The notes under the pieces are model-generated. The model saw only the letters and a program-made list of their open reading frames with translations. It did no database searches and was not told where the DNA came from. Positions 30,867-38,500 of a DNA stretch of 41,501 nt are shown here, one piece after another. This DNA is from Bacillota bacterium (GTDB lineage: Bacteria > Bacillota > Negativicutes > Sporomusales > Sporomusaceae): NCBI GenBank assembly GCA_023443285.1, contig JAEZVB010000119.1, positions 1 to 41,501 of the forward strand, read 5' to 3'. Position numbers and translations under genes: made by a program. Within the stretch, counting starts at the first letter, position 1. Every line of letters starts with the position of its first letter.

Positions 30867-31583
30867 TTATCTTTCCACATTATGGCTGAAATGATACGCC
30901 AACGCTTGGGCAATGGCCTCAGCCAGTTTTTGTTGATACGCTTCATTGTTAAGCTGTTGCGCTTCGGTGGGGTTACTGATAAAACCGGCTTCAATAAGCA
31001 CGCCTGTTATAGATACAGATTTCAATAAAATAATATCAGAATCCTGCTTTGCCTGCCGTTTATTTCCAGGAGGAAATTTTTTTAATGCCTGCTGCATCGT
31101 TTCAGCTAACTGCTTATTATCTTCTCTGCTCGGATTATAAAAGACCTGCGCCCCAGACCAATTCGCTCCTTTAATGGCATTGCAATGAATACTGAGATAG
31201 AGCAGAGCCCCTGATTTTTCAATGATTTCTGCCCGTTTCAATAAATCGTTGCGTTTACCGCCCTTGCCCTTGGTATAATAATCGACATCTTGCTCACGGG
31301 TTAGAACCGCTGTAGCTCCATTTGCGGTAAGGACAGCTGCCAGTTTGGATGCAAGCGCCAAATTTATATTTTTTTCTTCAAGTCCATGCCAGGTAGCCCC
31401 GTCATCAACGCCCCCATGTCCGGCATCAATCGCAATCGTTTTGCCGCTAAGCACCGCCAAATTGGCGTTTTCGATATCTTCCAGCACGAGATAACGCAAG
31501 GTTAATAGGTTTAACACCACCACTGCGATACTAAACACTACCGCACTTACCAGCTTTTGCCGCCGCAGCGCTACAATCCGCAT
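30867..31583 (-). CDS. cwlD: Spore cortex amidase CwlD (238 aa)
   Basis: A type 3 N-acetylmuramoyl-L-alanine amidase with an N-terminal membrane anchor/signal (VVFSIAVVVLNLLTL, residues 14-28). Zinc residues are visible: IAIDAGHGGVDDG (His56), Glu70 in HGLEEKNINL, LSIHCNA (His about 133) and the catalytic Glu in VLIEAGFISN. The size and motif order match CwlD, which removes stem peptides so that muramic-delta-lactam can form in the spore cortex. This is the best evidence in the window for endospore formation. Upstream, a sigma-E-like promoter fits mother-cell expression. Confidence 0.88.
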   Translation of the reverse strand: MRIVALRRQKLVSAVVFSIAVVVLNLLTLRYLVLEDIENANLAVLSGKTIAIDAGHGGVDDGATWHGLEEKNINLALASKLAAVLTANGATAVLTREQDVDYYTKGKGGKRNDLLKRAEIIEKSGALLYLSIHCNAIKGANWSGAQVFYNPSREDNKQLAETMQQALKKFPPGNKRQAKQDSDIILLKSVSITGVLIEAGFISNPTEAQQLNNEAYQQKLAEAIAQALAYHFSHNVER

Positions 31584-31621
31584 ACTACCCCACCTTTTTT
31601 CTTCTTGCCATTGCTACTTAC

Positions 31622-31650
31622 ACTGTATTCTCTATTTTGCAATTAAATGC
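31622..31650 (-). promoter_or_regulatory. Sigma-E-like promoter of cwlD
   Basis: Minus-strand GCATTTA (31644-31650) and AATACAGT (31622-31629), 14 bp apart, resemble the sigma-E -35 (KMATATT) and -10 (CATACAMT). Bacillus cwlD is sigma-E-dependent, which supports the reading. Not proven. Confidence 0.4.
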
Positions 31651-31693
31651 TAAAATAGGAGGGAAGAGTTAACGACATTTGGAGGTAATCTAC

Positions 31694-32488
31694 GTGAAAA
31701 CTAGGCATGTCAAAAAAGGCCGCCTCCTCGGTATTTTAGTGATTGTCTTTCTTGTTACTTTTTTATGGGCAGGCGGCGATTCAGTTTTGCGTTCATCTTT
31801 AGCCAAGCTCAATCCACTGCCAGCCGGAACCTCTGCTGCTACCTTGTCTAACATTACCGGTACCTGGGATCGAGTTCATAGAGTGTTTTTTCTAAAGAGC
31901 GCCATTGACGCTAAGCTGGATAAAAAAAGCTATGTACGGTTATCTGATACGCCCCTGGCCTTGCAGCAAGCCATCATCGCCGTGGAAGACAGTCGTTTTT
32001 ATCACCATATGGGGTTTGATGTGGAAGGTATTTTGCGAGCCACTTTAGTCAATGTGCAAACAGGCTCTTATGTTGAGGGTGGCAGTACCATTACCCAGCA
32101 ATTGGTCAAAAACCTGTTTCTTTCTCAGGAACGCACACTTGGCCGCAAGGTGGAGGAATTCGTGCTGGCTGTTGATATTGAACTGCGCTACTCGAAAGAA
32201 GACATTTTGGAAATGTATTTGAATTCCATCTATTTTGGCTCCGGCGCCTATGGGATTGGCGAAGCTTCCACCATATATTTTGGCAAACCGCCTTTTCATC
32301 TTAATCTGGCCGAATGCGCCATGCTGGCCGGCTTGCCTAACGCCCCGTCATTGACCTCTCCCTATGTTGATTTTGATGCCGCGAAAAAGCGCCAGGCCAT
32401 TGTGCTTGCCGCCATGTCCCGCAACAGTTATATCGGCCCGGCGCAGGCTCAGGAAGCCAAATTAACACCCATTTTATTAGCTAAATAA
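31694..32488 (+). CDS. Monofunctional peptidoglycan glycosyltransferase (264 aa)
   Basis: A GT51 enzyme polymerising lipid II. After a short basic start there is one membrane helix (LLGILVIVFLVTFLWAG, residues 11-27). The GT51 motifs follow in order: AIIAVEDSRFYHHMGFD (catalytic Glu98), EGGSTITQQLVKNLFL (residues 128-143), RKVEEFVLAVDIE (second Glu, residue 155) and ILEMYLNSIYFG. There is no penicillin-binding transpeptidase domain, so it is MtgA-like rather than a class A PBP; its end coincides with a terminator, so it is not a truncation. GTG 31694 is chosen because GGAGG lies eight bases upstream. Confidence 0.9.
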   Translation: MKTRHVKKGRLLGILVIVFLVTFLWAGGDSVLRSSLAKLNPLPAGTSAATLSNITGTWDRVHRVFFLKSAIDAKLDKKSYVRLSDTPLALQQAIIAVEDSRFYHHMGFDVEGILRATLVNVQTGSYVEGGSTITQQLVKNLFLSQERTLGRKVEEFVLAVDIELRYSKEDILEMYLNSIYFGSGAYGIGEASTIYFGKPPFHLNLAECAMLAGLPNAPSLTSPYVDFDAAKKRQAIVLAAMSRNSYIGPAQAQEAKLTPILLAK

Positions 32489-32524
32489 GTAAAGGCCCGG
32501 CAAATGCCGGGCCTTTACTTATTT
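32483..32524. terminator. Bidirectional terminator shared by convergent genes
   Basis: A perfect 19-bp stem (32483-32501 with 32506-32524), loop AAAT, core AAAGGCCCGGC. It includes the stop codon of the plus-strand gene on one arm and overlaps the stop of the minus-strand gene on the other. Confidence 0.9.
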
Positions 32525-32906
32525 ATCCCAATAACTGTTTGTCTTTCTCACTTTGGAAGGAAGGACCGTAAACTAATGTCCCTAGCGCTGTCAGGGTAAT
32601 ATTTATCGCGCAAAATTCATCGTGATCCTGCAAACGGCAATTATCGCAAATTTTGCTGACAGCATCATAGGCAGCAAGTGCCCTGAACTTGTCCACCCGC
32701 CCGTCAACAACCGGCAACATACGGATTACTTCTAAAATATCTTCGGGGATTTCATCATTAAATTTCGTACCTGTCTCTGACATATATGTTAACGTATCTT
32801 TAGCTATGCCGATATGACAACTAGTTTTAGCACAGTCCTTACAATTGCCGCAGGCTTTGTTGGTGCTGACAAAGGCAACGAATGCATTTTCTTTAGAAAA
32901 ACTCAT
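32523..32906 (-). CDS. Cys-rich partner protein of the siroheme reductase-like protein (127 aa)
   Basis: Seven Cys are arranged as CGNCKDCAKTSC (Cys19, 22, 25, 30) and CDNCRLQDHDEFC (Cys87, 90, 99). The first set resembles a ferredoxin-like CxxCxxCxxxxC ligand group and could bind a 4Fe-4S cluster. The second could complete it or hold zinc. Between them lies a helical stretch. I do not recognise the family. Its ATG overlaps the stop of the upstream reductase-like gene by four bases (ATGA), so the two proteins are made together and probably interact, perhaps as an electron carrier for the siroheme protein. Confidence 0.7.
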   Translation of the reverse strand: MSFSKENAFVAFVSTNKACGNCKDCAKTSCHIGIAKDTLTYMSETGTKFNDEIPEDILEVIRMLPVVDGRVDKFRALAAYDAVSKICDNCRLQDHDEFCAINITLTALGTLVYGPSFQSEKDKQLLG

Positions 32907-33664
32907 ACTTGAACCTCCTCCTCAACTGCTAAAATAAATGGCTCTATACCAGCCTTCTCAATAACATGATATAGACGGGGATGGGCTGGCAGTTGGCCAC
33001 TTGCCGTTAGTTCAGCCGCTAACGAAGCATACAGCGCAAGCAGCCGCACAATTACCGCAACCACCTTTTCACTCGGAACTTTTACCTGCAGTACCTCGCC
33101 GTGAACTGGAGATGTGCCGCTTTCTTTGCCGCCTAAAGCAATGGTAAACTTGCCCCGTGGCTCGCCAATGAGTCCAATGCACTGGCACAAGGCTGCCGAA
33201 CAATTCCGCGGGCAGCCAGATAATCCAATTTTAAAATCCCACGGTAATTTGGCACCATAAACCGCCTCATCAATTTCCTTGGCTAGCCCTAGTGTTTCCT
33301 GGCGGCCATGAACGCAAAGCCCCTTGCCCGGGCAGGCTACGATATTGCGGACACTGCCATGCACGCTGGCTACTTTAAGCCCCCCGGCTGTCAATTTTTC
33401 TAATGCCTCAGTTACTTTCTCTTTAGGCACTAACAAAATTGGCAGCTGACGTCTGGTAAATTTAACGGCAGCACCGCCGTCAGCCATAATCGCAGCTAGT
33501 ACCGCAAACTGTCCGGCAGTTAATACACCGCCAGGAGTACTAACTAAAATCGCCCAGGCGCCGTTTGCTTGTTCAACAACACCCCATAACGCATCTTTTT
33601 CTCCATCAAATACCACCTGCTCACCATCCCAGCTCCAGGTATTTGTCTTAATAAGTGTATTCAA
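32903..33664 (-). CDS. Sulfite/nitrite reductase-like siroheme 4Fe-4S protein (253 aa)
   Basis: Residues about 40-100 look like the ferredoxin-like half domain (GVLTAGQFAVLAAIMADGG; GLKVASVHGSVRNIVACPG). Residues 105-230 form the siroheme/4Fe-4S domain with the ligand pattern Cys111-x5-Cys117 and Cys151-x3-Cys155 (ACPGKGLC; GLSGCPRNC). Two further Cys at 160 and 162 are unusual. It is half the size of assimilatory reductases, similar to small siroheme proteins of anaerobes. The substrate could be sulfite, nitrite or neither. TTG start with AAAGGAGA ten bases upstream; no ATG is in frame. A 27-bp palindrome lies upstream. Confidence 0.82.
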   Translation of the reverse strand: MNTLIKTNTWSWDGEQVVFDGEKDALWGVVEQANGAWAILVSTPGGVLTAGQFAVLAAIMADGGAAVKFTRRQLPILLVPKEKVTEALEKLTAGGLKVASVHGSVRNIVACPGKGLCVHGRQETLGLAKEIDEAVYGAKLPWDFKIGLSGCPRNCSAALCQCIGLIGEPRGKFTIALGGKESGTSPVHGEVLQVKVPSEKVVAVIVRLLALYASLAAELTASGQLPAHPRLYHVIEKAGIEPFILAVEEEVQV

Positions 33665-33752
33665 AATAACAGCATCTCCTTTTTACGTAACAATAATTAA
33701 TATTATTTAATATTATACATCGTCAAGGAATTTCCTGCTAGCTGGCAAAAAA

Positions 33753-33779
33753 ATATTATTTGTCTGCAACAAATAATAT
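33753..33779. promoter_or_regulatory. 27-bp palindrome upstream of the siroheme reductase-like gene
   Basis: ATATTATTTGT and ACAAATAATAT are perfect inverted arms around CTGCA. It is about 90 bp upstream of the TTG start and just downstream of the rpsI terminator. A TTGACG and a TATAAT lie closer to the gene, but not at a clear promoter spacing. A dimeric regulator site (for example CRP/FNR type) is possible. Confidence 0.5.
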
Positions 33780-33784
33780 AAAAA

Positions 33785-33815
33785 CAAAAGAACCGCCAGC
33801 AATTTCTGGCGGTTC
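33785..33815 (-). terminator. Terminator of rplM-rpsI
   Basis: A 10-bp GC-rich stem (33790-33799 with 33806-33815), 6-base loop, then UUUUGUUUU on the minus strand. It follows the rpsI stop by 13 bases. Confidence 0.9.
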
Positions 33816-33828
33816 GTATTGTGAAAAA

Positions 33829-34221
33829 TTAACGTTTGGAGAACTGGGAAGCTTTACGCGCTTTTTTGAGGCCGTATTTACGACGCTCTTTTTCGCGTGG
33901 GTCACGAGTTAAGAGACCAGCTTTTTTGAGTGGTAGACGGAATTCACCATCAACCTTTAACAGTGCGCGAGCAATGCCGTGACGAACTGCACCGGCTTGA
34001 CCGGATACACCGCCTCCCTCAACTTTTGCCAAAACATCATATTTACCAACGGTATCGGTGATGTTGAGCGGTTGCTTAACGATAAGTTCAAGAGTTTTTA
34101 AACCAAAATATTCGTCTAGTGGACGAGTGTTTACAATAATTTTGCCTTCTCCCGGAACCAGACGAACTCTGGCAACCGAGCTTTTTCTGCGACCTGTGCC
34201 GTAGTAAGTAACCAATGCCAT
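33829..34221 (-). CDS. rpsI: 30S ribosomal protein S9 (130 aa)
   Basis: It has the full S9 form: TYYGTGRRKSSVARVRL near the start, GQAGAVRHGIARALLKVD in the middle, and the C-terminal RKYGLKKARKASQFSKR, whose basic tail reaches the P-site tRNA. AGGAGG lies upstream of ATG. It is 23 bases after rplM, the standard pair, and is followed by a terminator. Confidence 0.98.
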   Translation of the reverse strand: MALVTYYGTGRRKSSVARVRLVPGEGKIIVNTRPLDEYFGLKTLELIVKQPLNITDTVGKYDVLAKVEGGGVSGQAGAVRHGIARALLKVDGEFRLPLKKAGLLTRDPREKERRKYGLKKARKASQFSKR

Positions 34222-34244
34222 ATATATGTTCCTCCTTTCCGGTA

Positions 34245-34682
34245 TTACCTAATATTAAGTTCCAGCACTTCCGGCTGTTGCGCGGAATGCGGATGGTTAG
34301 GGCCAGCGTAAACATTCAGTTTACGATACATTTGACGACCCAGGCTGTTCTTAGGAAGCATGCCTTTAACAGCGGCTTCAACAACACGCTCAGGCTTGGT
34401 AGCCAGCATTTTGCCAGCAGTTGTAAAGGTAGTGCCACCCGGATAACCGGAATGACGGAAATACGTTTTTTGCTCCAGTTTCTTACCAGTTAATGCAATT
34501 TTTTCAGCATTAACCACAATTACGTGGTCGCCGGTATCAACATGGGGAGTAAAGGTTGGTTTATTTTTGCCGCGAAGAACTTTCGCGACTTCAACAGCCA
34601 AACGACCAAGGGTTTGACCCTCAGCATCGACAACATACCACTTGCGTTCGATGTTGGCCGGGTTTGCCATAAAAGTTTTCAT
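34245..34682 (-). CDS. rplM: 50S ribosomal protein L13 (145 aa)
   Basis: The marks KTFMANPANIERKWYVVDAEG, LRGKNKPTFTPHVDTGDHVIV, YFRHSGYPGG and AVKGMLPKNSLGRQMYRKL identify L13, an early-assembly protein of the large subunit. The ATG follows GAGGAGG. It has its own sigma-A promoter 110 bp upstream and a leader that may bind L13. Confidence 0.98.
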   Translation of the reverse strand: MKTFMANPANIERKWYVVDAEGQTLGRLAVEVAKVLRGKNKPTFTPHVDTGDHVIVVNAEKIALTGKKLEQKTYFRHSGYPGGTTFTTAGKMLATKPERVVEAAVKGMLPKNSLGRQMYRKLNVYAGPNHPHSAQQPEVLELNIR

Positions 34683-34786
34683 TGTCTATCCTCCTCGTGA
34701 AAGCTAAAGGACTATCATTTATCGAAAGAACTATGAATATTAACCTTGAATTCCGGGGCTAATGGAAGTCATGGCAAAATTCTCAT
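34683..34786 (-). promoter_or_regulatory. Possible L13 leader (autoregulatory mRNA element)
   Basis: About 100 bases of leader between the rplM promoter and ATG. The end, with GTCCTTTAGCTTTCACGAGG before the ribosome site, resembles from memory the conserved 3' end of L13 leaders of Firmicutes. I could not confirm a full consensus fold by eye. Confidence 0.4.
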
Positions 34787-34792
34787 AAAGCT

Positions 34793-34821
34793 ATTGTAAT
34801 AAATTAGCTAACTAATGTCAA
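34793..34821 (-). promoter_or_regulatory. Sigma-A promoter of rplM-rpsI
   Basis: Minus-strand -35 TTGACA (34816-34821) and -10 TACAAT (34793-34798) with a 17-bp spacer, in the gap after truA. Confidence 0.85.
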
Positions 34822-34859
34822 GTGTTATGCCTTGCCATTAGAAAATAAATTTGGCCAAG

Positions 34860-35597
34860 TTAATACTTAACTTCCATTAAATATAAGCCTTGCGCCGGGG
34901 CGGTAACTCCTGCGGCGTGGCGGTCACGGCTTTGCAGTATATCAGCAAAGTCTTGTGGAGTTATGCGGTGTTGTCCGACTTTGACAAGTGTCCCCACTAG
35001 GTTGCGTACCATATGGTATAAGAAGCCTGTCCCCCAGAATTCAAACTCAATCAGTGAGCTGCCCTCCTGGCGGCAATCTGCAGCCATAATGGTGCGTACC
35101 GGGCTTACCGGCGGCCCGCCGCTAGCGCGAAAAGCCGAGAAGTCATGGGTGCCTACAATAACTTGCGCTGCCTGTTGCATTAGCTCTGCATCAAGCGGCA
35201 GTGGAAAATGCCAGGCATAGTTTCGCTCAAAGGGGTTGGCAAGTCGCGAATTAACTAGTCGGTACCGATAAATTTTACTTTGCGCCATGTGACGGGCATG
35301 GAATGCTTCTGTCTCTTCTGCAGCCGCTACAACAACGATATCAGGCGGCAATAAGCCTCTGGTCGCTAAAGGGATGCGTTCTGCCGGGATTGTACCATCT
35401 GTTAAGAAGCTGACAACTTGACCATAGGCATGCACCCCGGCGTCAGTACGGCCTGCACCGTAAATGGTGATTGGATGCCCAAAGATTTTTTGCAAACGCT
35501 CTTCCACGATCTGCTGAATGGTCATGGCATTGGCCTGACGTTGAAACCCATGATAGGCAGTTCCATCATAGGCGAGGACAAGTTTAATGTTTCTCAT
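34860..35597 (-). CDS. truA: tRNA pseudouridine(38-40) synthase (245 aa)
   Basis: TruA modifies uridines 38-40 of the tRNA anticodon arm. The catalytic Asp52 is in GAGRTDAGVHA. Other marks are LAYDGTAYHGFQRQ at the N-terminus, HDFSAFRASG, and GTGFLYHMVRNLVGTLVKVG. The length is usual. Its ATG overlaps the ecfT stop by four bases, giving the common ecfA1-ecfA2-ecfT-truA order. Confidence 0.97.
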   Translation of the reverse strand: MRNIKLVLAYDGTAYHGFQRQANAMTIQQIVEERLQKIFGHPITIYGAGRTDAGVHAYGQVVSFLTDGTIPAERIPLATRGLLPPDIVVVAAAEETEAFHARHMAQSKIYRYRLVNSRLANPFERNYAWHFPLPLDAELMQQAAQVIVGTHDFSAFRASGGPPVSPVRTIMAADCRQEGSSLIEFEFWGTGFLYHMVRNLVGTLVKVGQHRITPQDFADILQSRDRHAAGVTAPAQGLYLMEVKY

Positions 35598-36403
35598 ATT
35601 GTCAGTTTATATGCCTTAACCGTTACCAAAATGGCAATTAACGCCCCAAGGGTAACCGCGGCACCTATGTCTATTGTACCTATTTTTAGCTCTTTCATCC
35701 GGGTGCGATTTTCGCCCCCCCGGTAGCATCTGGCTTCCATCGCTACGGCTAGTTCGTCAGCCCGGCGAAAGGCACTGATAAATAACGGTACTAATAACGG
35801 CACCATATTTTTTGCCCGTTTTAGGATGTTACCTGAAGCAAAATCCGCACCGCGCGCTATCTGGGCTTTCATGATCCGATCAGCTTCTTCTAGCAAGGTC
35901 GGAATAAACCGCAGAGCAATGGTCATCATCATGGCCAGTTCATGTGCCGGTACGCCTATTCGCCGCAAGGGATTTAGCAGTCTTTCTATCCCATCAGTCA
36001 ACGCTATCGGTGAAGTGGTGAAGGTCAATAACGAGGATACCGCAATTAAGAGCACCAGCCTAAGTGACATGAGAATACCCATCCGGATGCCCTCATGGGT
36101 TGCTGTCAGTGGTCCTACGTTATATACCACGTTACCTGGCGTACTAAAAACATGAATAGCCAATGTTAATAACACAATAATCCACAGGGGTTTAATTGAT
36201 TTGATTACCATTATTACGGGAATACGTGATATGCCTACTGCCATAGCTGCAAAAGCGATAAGTATGGCATAAGCCAGGTAATTATCTGCGAGAAAAATTG
36301 TACTAATATAGGTGATTACACCCAGTATCTTGGTGCGGGGATCAAGTTGATGTATGGGCGATTTTCCGGGAAAATATTGTCCTAGTGTAATATCATTGAG
36401 CAT
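35594..36403 (-). CDS. ecfT: ECF transporter transmembrane subunit EcfT (269 aa)
   Basis: A membrane protein with about five to six helices starting LGQYFPGKSPIHQLDPRTKI. It carries the two coupling-helix motifs of the family as ALRFIPTLLEEADRIMKAQIARG and LFISAFRRADELAVAMEARCY, which hold the Ala-Arg-Gly type contacts with the ATPases. It forms the shared energising module for vitamin or metal uptake. The substrate-binding S proteins are expected elsewhere in the genome. It overlaps ecfA2 by 11 bases. Confidence 0.95.
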   Translation of the reverse strand: MLNDITLGQYFPGKSPIHQLDPRTKILGVITYISTIFLADNYLAYAILIAFAAMAVGISRIPVIMVIKSIKPLWIIVLLTLAIHVFSTPGNVVYNVGPLTATHEGIRMGILMSLRLVLLIAVSSLLTFTTSPIALTDGIERLLNPLRRIGVPAHELAMMMTIALRFIPTLLEEADRIMKAQIARGADFASGNILKRAKNMVPLLVPLFISAFRRADELAVAMEARCYRGGENRTRMKELKIGTIDIGAAVTLGALIAILVTVKAYKLTI

Positions 36404-37262
36404 TTTTTCGCCCCCTGATAACTTCGTAAATTTCTTCAGCAGTGGTTTCAGGTGTCATAGCCTCGTTACTAATTGAGAGTCCCCGAGCCCTTAATTTTTC
36501 AATAAGGGTGGTAATCGGTGGTACATCAACGCCAGCCTCACGGAGTTTTTCGCGACCATTGCTGAAAATATCCTTAGGCGAACCATCAAGACTAATCTGT
36601 CCGTTGTTCATAACTAATACCCGGTTAGCAAAGCGAGCAATATCTTCCATATTATGTGATACTAAGATAACAGTAATCCCGGTTTTTTGATGCAGTTTTA
36701 CGATTTGGCCAAAAATTTCATCACGACCGCAAGGATCAAGGCCGGCCGCCGGTTCATCAAGAGCCAGATAGTCAGGTTCCAGCGCAATTACCCCAGCAAT
36801 AGCAACACGACGCATTTGCCCGCCGCTTAGGTTAAAAGGCGAACGATCTTTGAAGGTCTCATAATCAAGGCCAACAAAATCCATAGCCCGCCTGATACGA
36901 CTCTCTATTTGGTCTTCAGGCAAACCCATATTCTTAGGGCCAAAGGCGATATCTTGGTATATGGTTTCCTCAAATAGCTGGTGTTCCGGATACTGAAAAA
37001 CCATGCCTACCCGCCGTCTGGCCTCCAGTGCTTCCTGTTTTTTTTGTTTTAGGTCAATTCCGTCAATGGTTACCTGACCACTGCTTGGTGCAATCAATCC
37101 GTTCATGTGCTGGACTAACGTGGATTTCCCTGATCCAGTATGACCAATGATACCGACAAATTCACCTTGATTTATTGTCAGGTTTATATTTTGTATAGCC
37201 GTTCGCTGATAGGGAGTTCCTGGCATATAGGTATAGGTAACGTTGTCAAAAATTATGGACAT
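36393..37262 (-). CDS. ecfA2: ECF transporter ATPase EcfA2 (289 aa)
   Basis: An ABC ATPase with Walker A GHTGSGKST (about 36-44), Q-loop FQYPEHQLFEETI, signature LSGGQ and Walker B LALDEPAAGLDP, plus the switch His in SHNMED. Of the two tandem ATPases this is the second, more divergent type (EcfA2/CbiO2). It overlaps ecfA1 by 10 bases and ecfT by 11, so the three subunits are co-translated. Confidence 0.95.
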   Translation of the reverse strand: MSIIFDNVTYTYMPGTPYQRTAIQNINLTINQGEFVGIIGHTGSGKSTLVQHMNGLIAPSSGQVTIDGIDLKQKKQEALEARRRVGMVFQYPEHQLFEETIYQDIAFGPKNMGLPEDQIESRIRRAMDFVGLDYETFKDRSPFNLSGGQMRRVAIAGVIALEPDYLALDEPAAGLDPCGRDEIFGQIVKLHQKTGITVILVSHNMEDIARFANRVLVMNNGQISLDGSPKDIFSNGREKLREAGVDVPPITTLIEKLRARGLSISNEAMTPETTAEEIYEVIRGRKNAQ

Positions 37263-38083
37263 AACGACACCACCAGTTGTTCATCTCGTATTATATCTTG
37301 GTCGAGTTGTATGCCTTTTTTCCGTAAATAAGTGGCAATCTCAGCAGCTGGCGGAACATCGAGTCCCATAGTTTTAAGCCGCTCTACCTGGCAAAATATC
37401 TCGGAAGGAGAACCTTCCATCGCAATTTTCCCCTGTTCCATAACCACTACACGGTGAGCAGCCACAGCTTCTTCCATGAAGTGCGTAATATAGACAACAG
37501 TAATGCCTTCCTTGTTTAATCGGCATACTGTATCTAAGACTTCCTTACGTCCACGGGGGTCAAGCATAGCTGTTGGCTCATCAAGCACCAAGCACTTTGG
37601 CTTCATTGCTAGTACGCCGGCAATGGCCACTCGCTGTTTCTGGCCGCCAGATAAGAGGTGTGGACCATGATGGCGGTACTCTTCCATATTAACAAGCGCT
37701 AACGCTTCTGTCACTCTCTGACCAATCTCCCGGGGAGGTACTCCCAGGTTTTCCGGTCCAAAAGCAACGTCTTCTTCCACTATTGCAGCCACTATCTGGT
37801 TATCTGGGTTTTGAAAGACCATGCCTACTTGCTGACGGATATTCCAAACGTTCTCGGTATCTGTAGTATCAATCCCGCTGATAAAACACTTGCCGTCTGT
37901 CGGCAGTATGAGGGCGTTAAGATGCTTGGCGAGTGTTGACTTGCCTGATCCGTTAGTTCCGATAACAGCAACAAATTCACCCTGATTAATTGTCAGGCTA
38001 ATATCAGTAAGCGCAACTACTTCCTGGTTATCATAACCGGGGTAGGTATGACGCAAGTTTTCAATTTTAATAAGTTCTTCCAT
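37253..38083 (-). CDS. ecfA1: ECF transporter ATPase EcfA1 (276 aa)
   Basis: An ABC ATPase with Walker A GTNGSGKST (about 41-49), FQNPDNQIVAAIVEEDVAFG around the Q-loop, signature LLSGGQKQRVAIAG, Walker B LVLDEPTAMLDP and switch His in THFMEE. The FQNPDNQ/VAAIVEEDVAFG wording is typical of EcfA1. It starts 63 bases after rplQ, with a terminator-like hairpin in between, so expression relative to the ribosomal genes may be reduced. Confidence 0.95.
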   Translation of the reverse strand: MEELIKIENLRHTYPGYDNQEVVALTDISLTINQGEFVAVIGTNGSGKSTLAKHLNALILPTDGKCFISGIDTTDTENVWNIRQQVGMVFQNPDNQIVAAIVEEDVAFGPENLGVPPREIGQRVTEALALVNMEEYRHHGPHLLSGGQKQRVAIAGVLAMKPKCLVLDEPTAMLDPRGRKEVLDTVCRLNKEGITVVYITHFMEEAVAAHRVVVMEQGKIAMEGSPSEIFCQVERLKTMGLDVPPAAEIATYLRKKGIQLDQDIIRDEQLVVSLCP

Positions 38084-38103
38084 GTGAGGCTCTCCACCCC
38101 CGT

Positions 38104-38132
38104 AAGAATAAAGGCGACCCTCCGGGCCGCCT
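38104..38132 (-). terminator. Hairpin between rplQ and ecfA1
   Basis: AGGCGGCCC pairs with GGGTCGCCT (one G-U in RNA) around a 3-base loop, then UUAUUCUU on the minus strand. The U-tract is interrupted, so it is probably a partial terminator that lets some transcripts reach the ecf genes. Confidence 0.65.
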
Positions 38133-38146
38133 CGTCTTTTTACTTG

Positions 38147-38485
38147 TTACACTAATTCGATAATTGCCATAGGAGCAGCATCGCCCCGACGCGGTCCCAG
38201 TTTCATTATCCGGGTATAACCGCCTTGACGCTCAGCATATTTAGGAGCAATTACGTCAAATAGCTTTTTCACTACTTCTTCGTCGTAGAGGCTTGATAAC
38301 ACTTGGCGGCGAGCATGCAGGTCGCCCCGCTTTGCCAAAGTAATCATTTTATCGGCAAGGCCGCTGATTTCTTTTGCCTTTGCTTCCGTTGTTTCAATAC
38401 GCTCATAGGCAAAGAAGGAAGTTAACATGCTGCGAAATAACGCTTTGCGTGCGCTGGTGTCCCGTCCTAACTTTCTATAGGCCAC
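38147..38485 (-). CDS. rplQ: 50S ribosomal protein L17 (112 aa)
   Basis: A compact bacterial L17: MAYRKLGRDTSARKALFRSM at the start, FAYERIETTEAKAKE, and GGYTRIMKLGPRRGDAAPMA near the end. It is the last ribosomal gene of the alpha operon, 15 bases after rpoA, with a terminator-like hairpin downstream. Confidence 0.98.
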   Translation of the reverse strand: MAYRKLGRDTSARKALFRSMLTSFFAYERIETTEAKAKEISGLADKMITLAKRGDLHARRQVLSSLYDEEVVKKLFDVIAPKYAERQGGYTRIMKLGPRRGDAAPMAIIELV

Positions 38486-38500
38486 AACTCTTCCCCCCCT

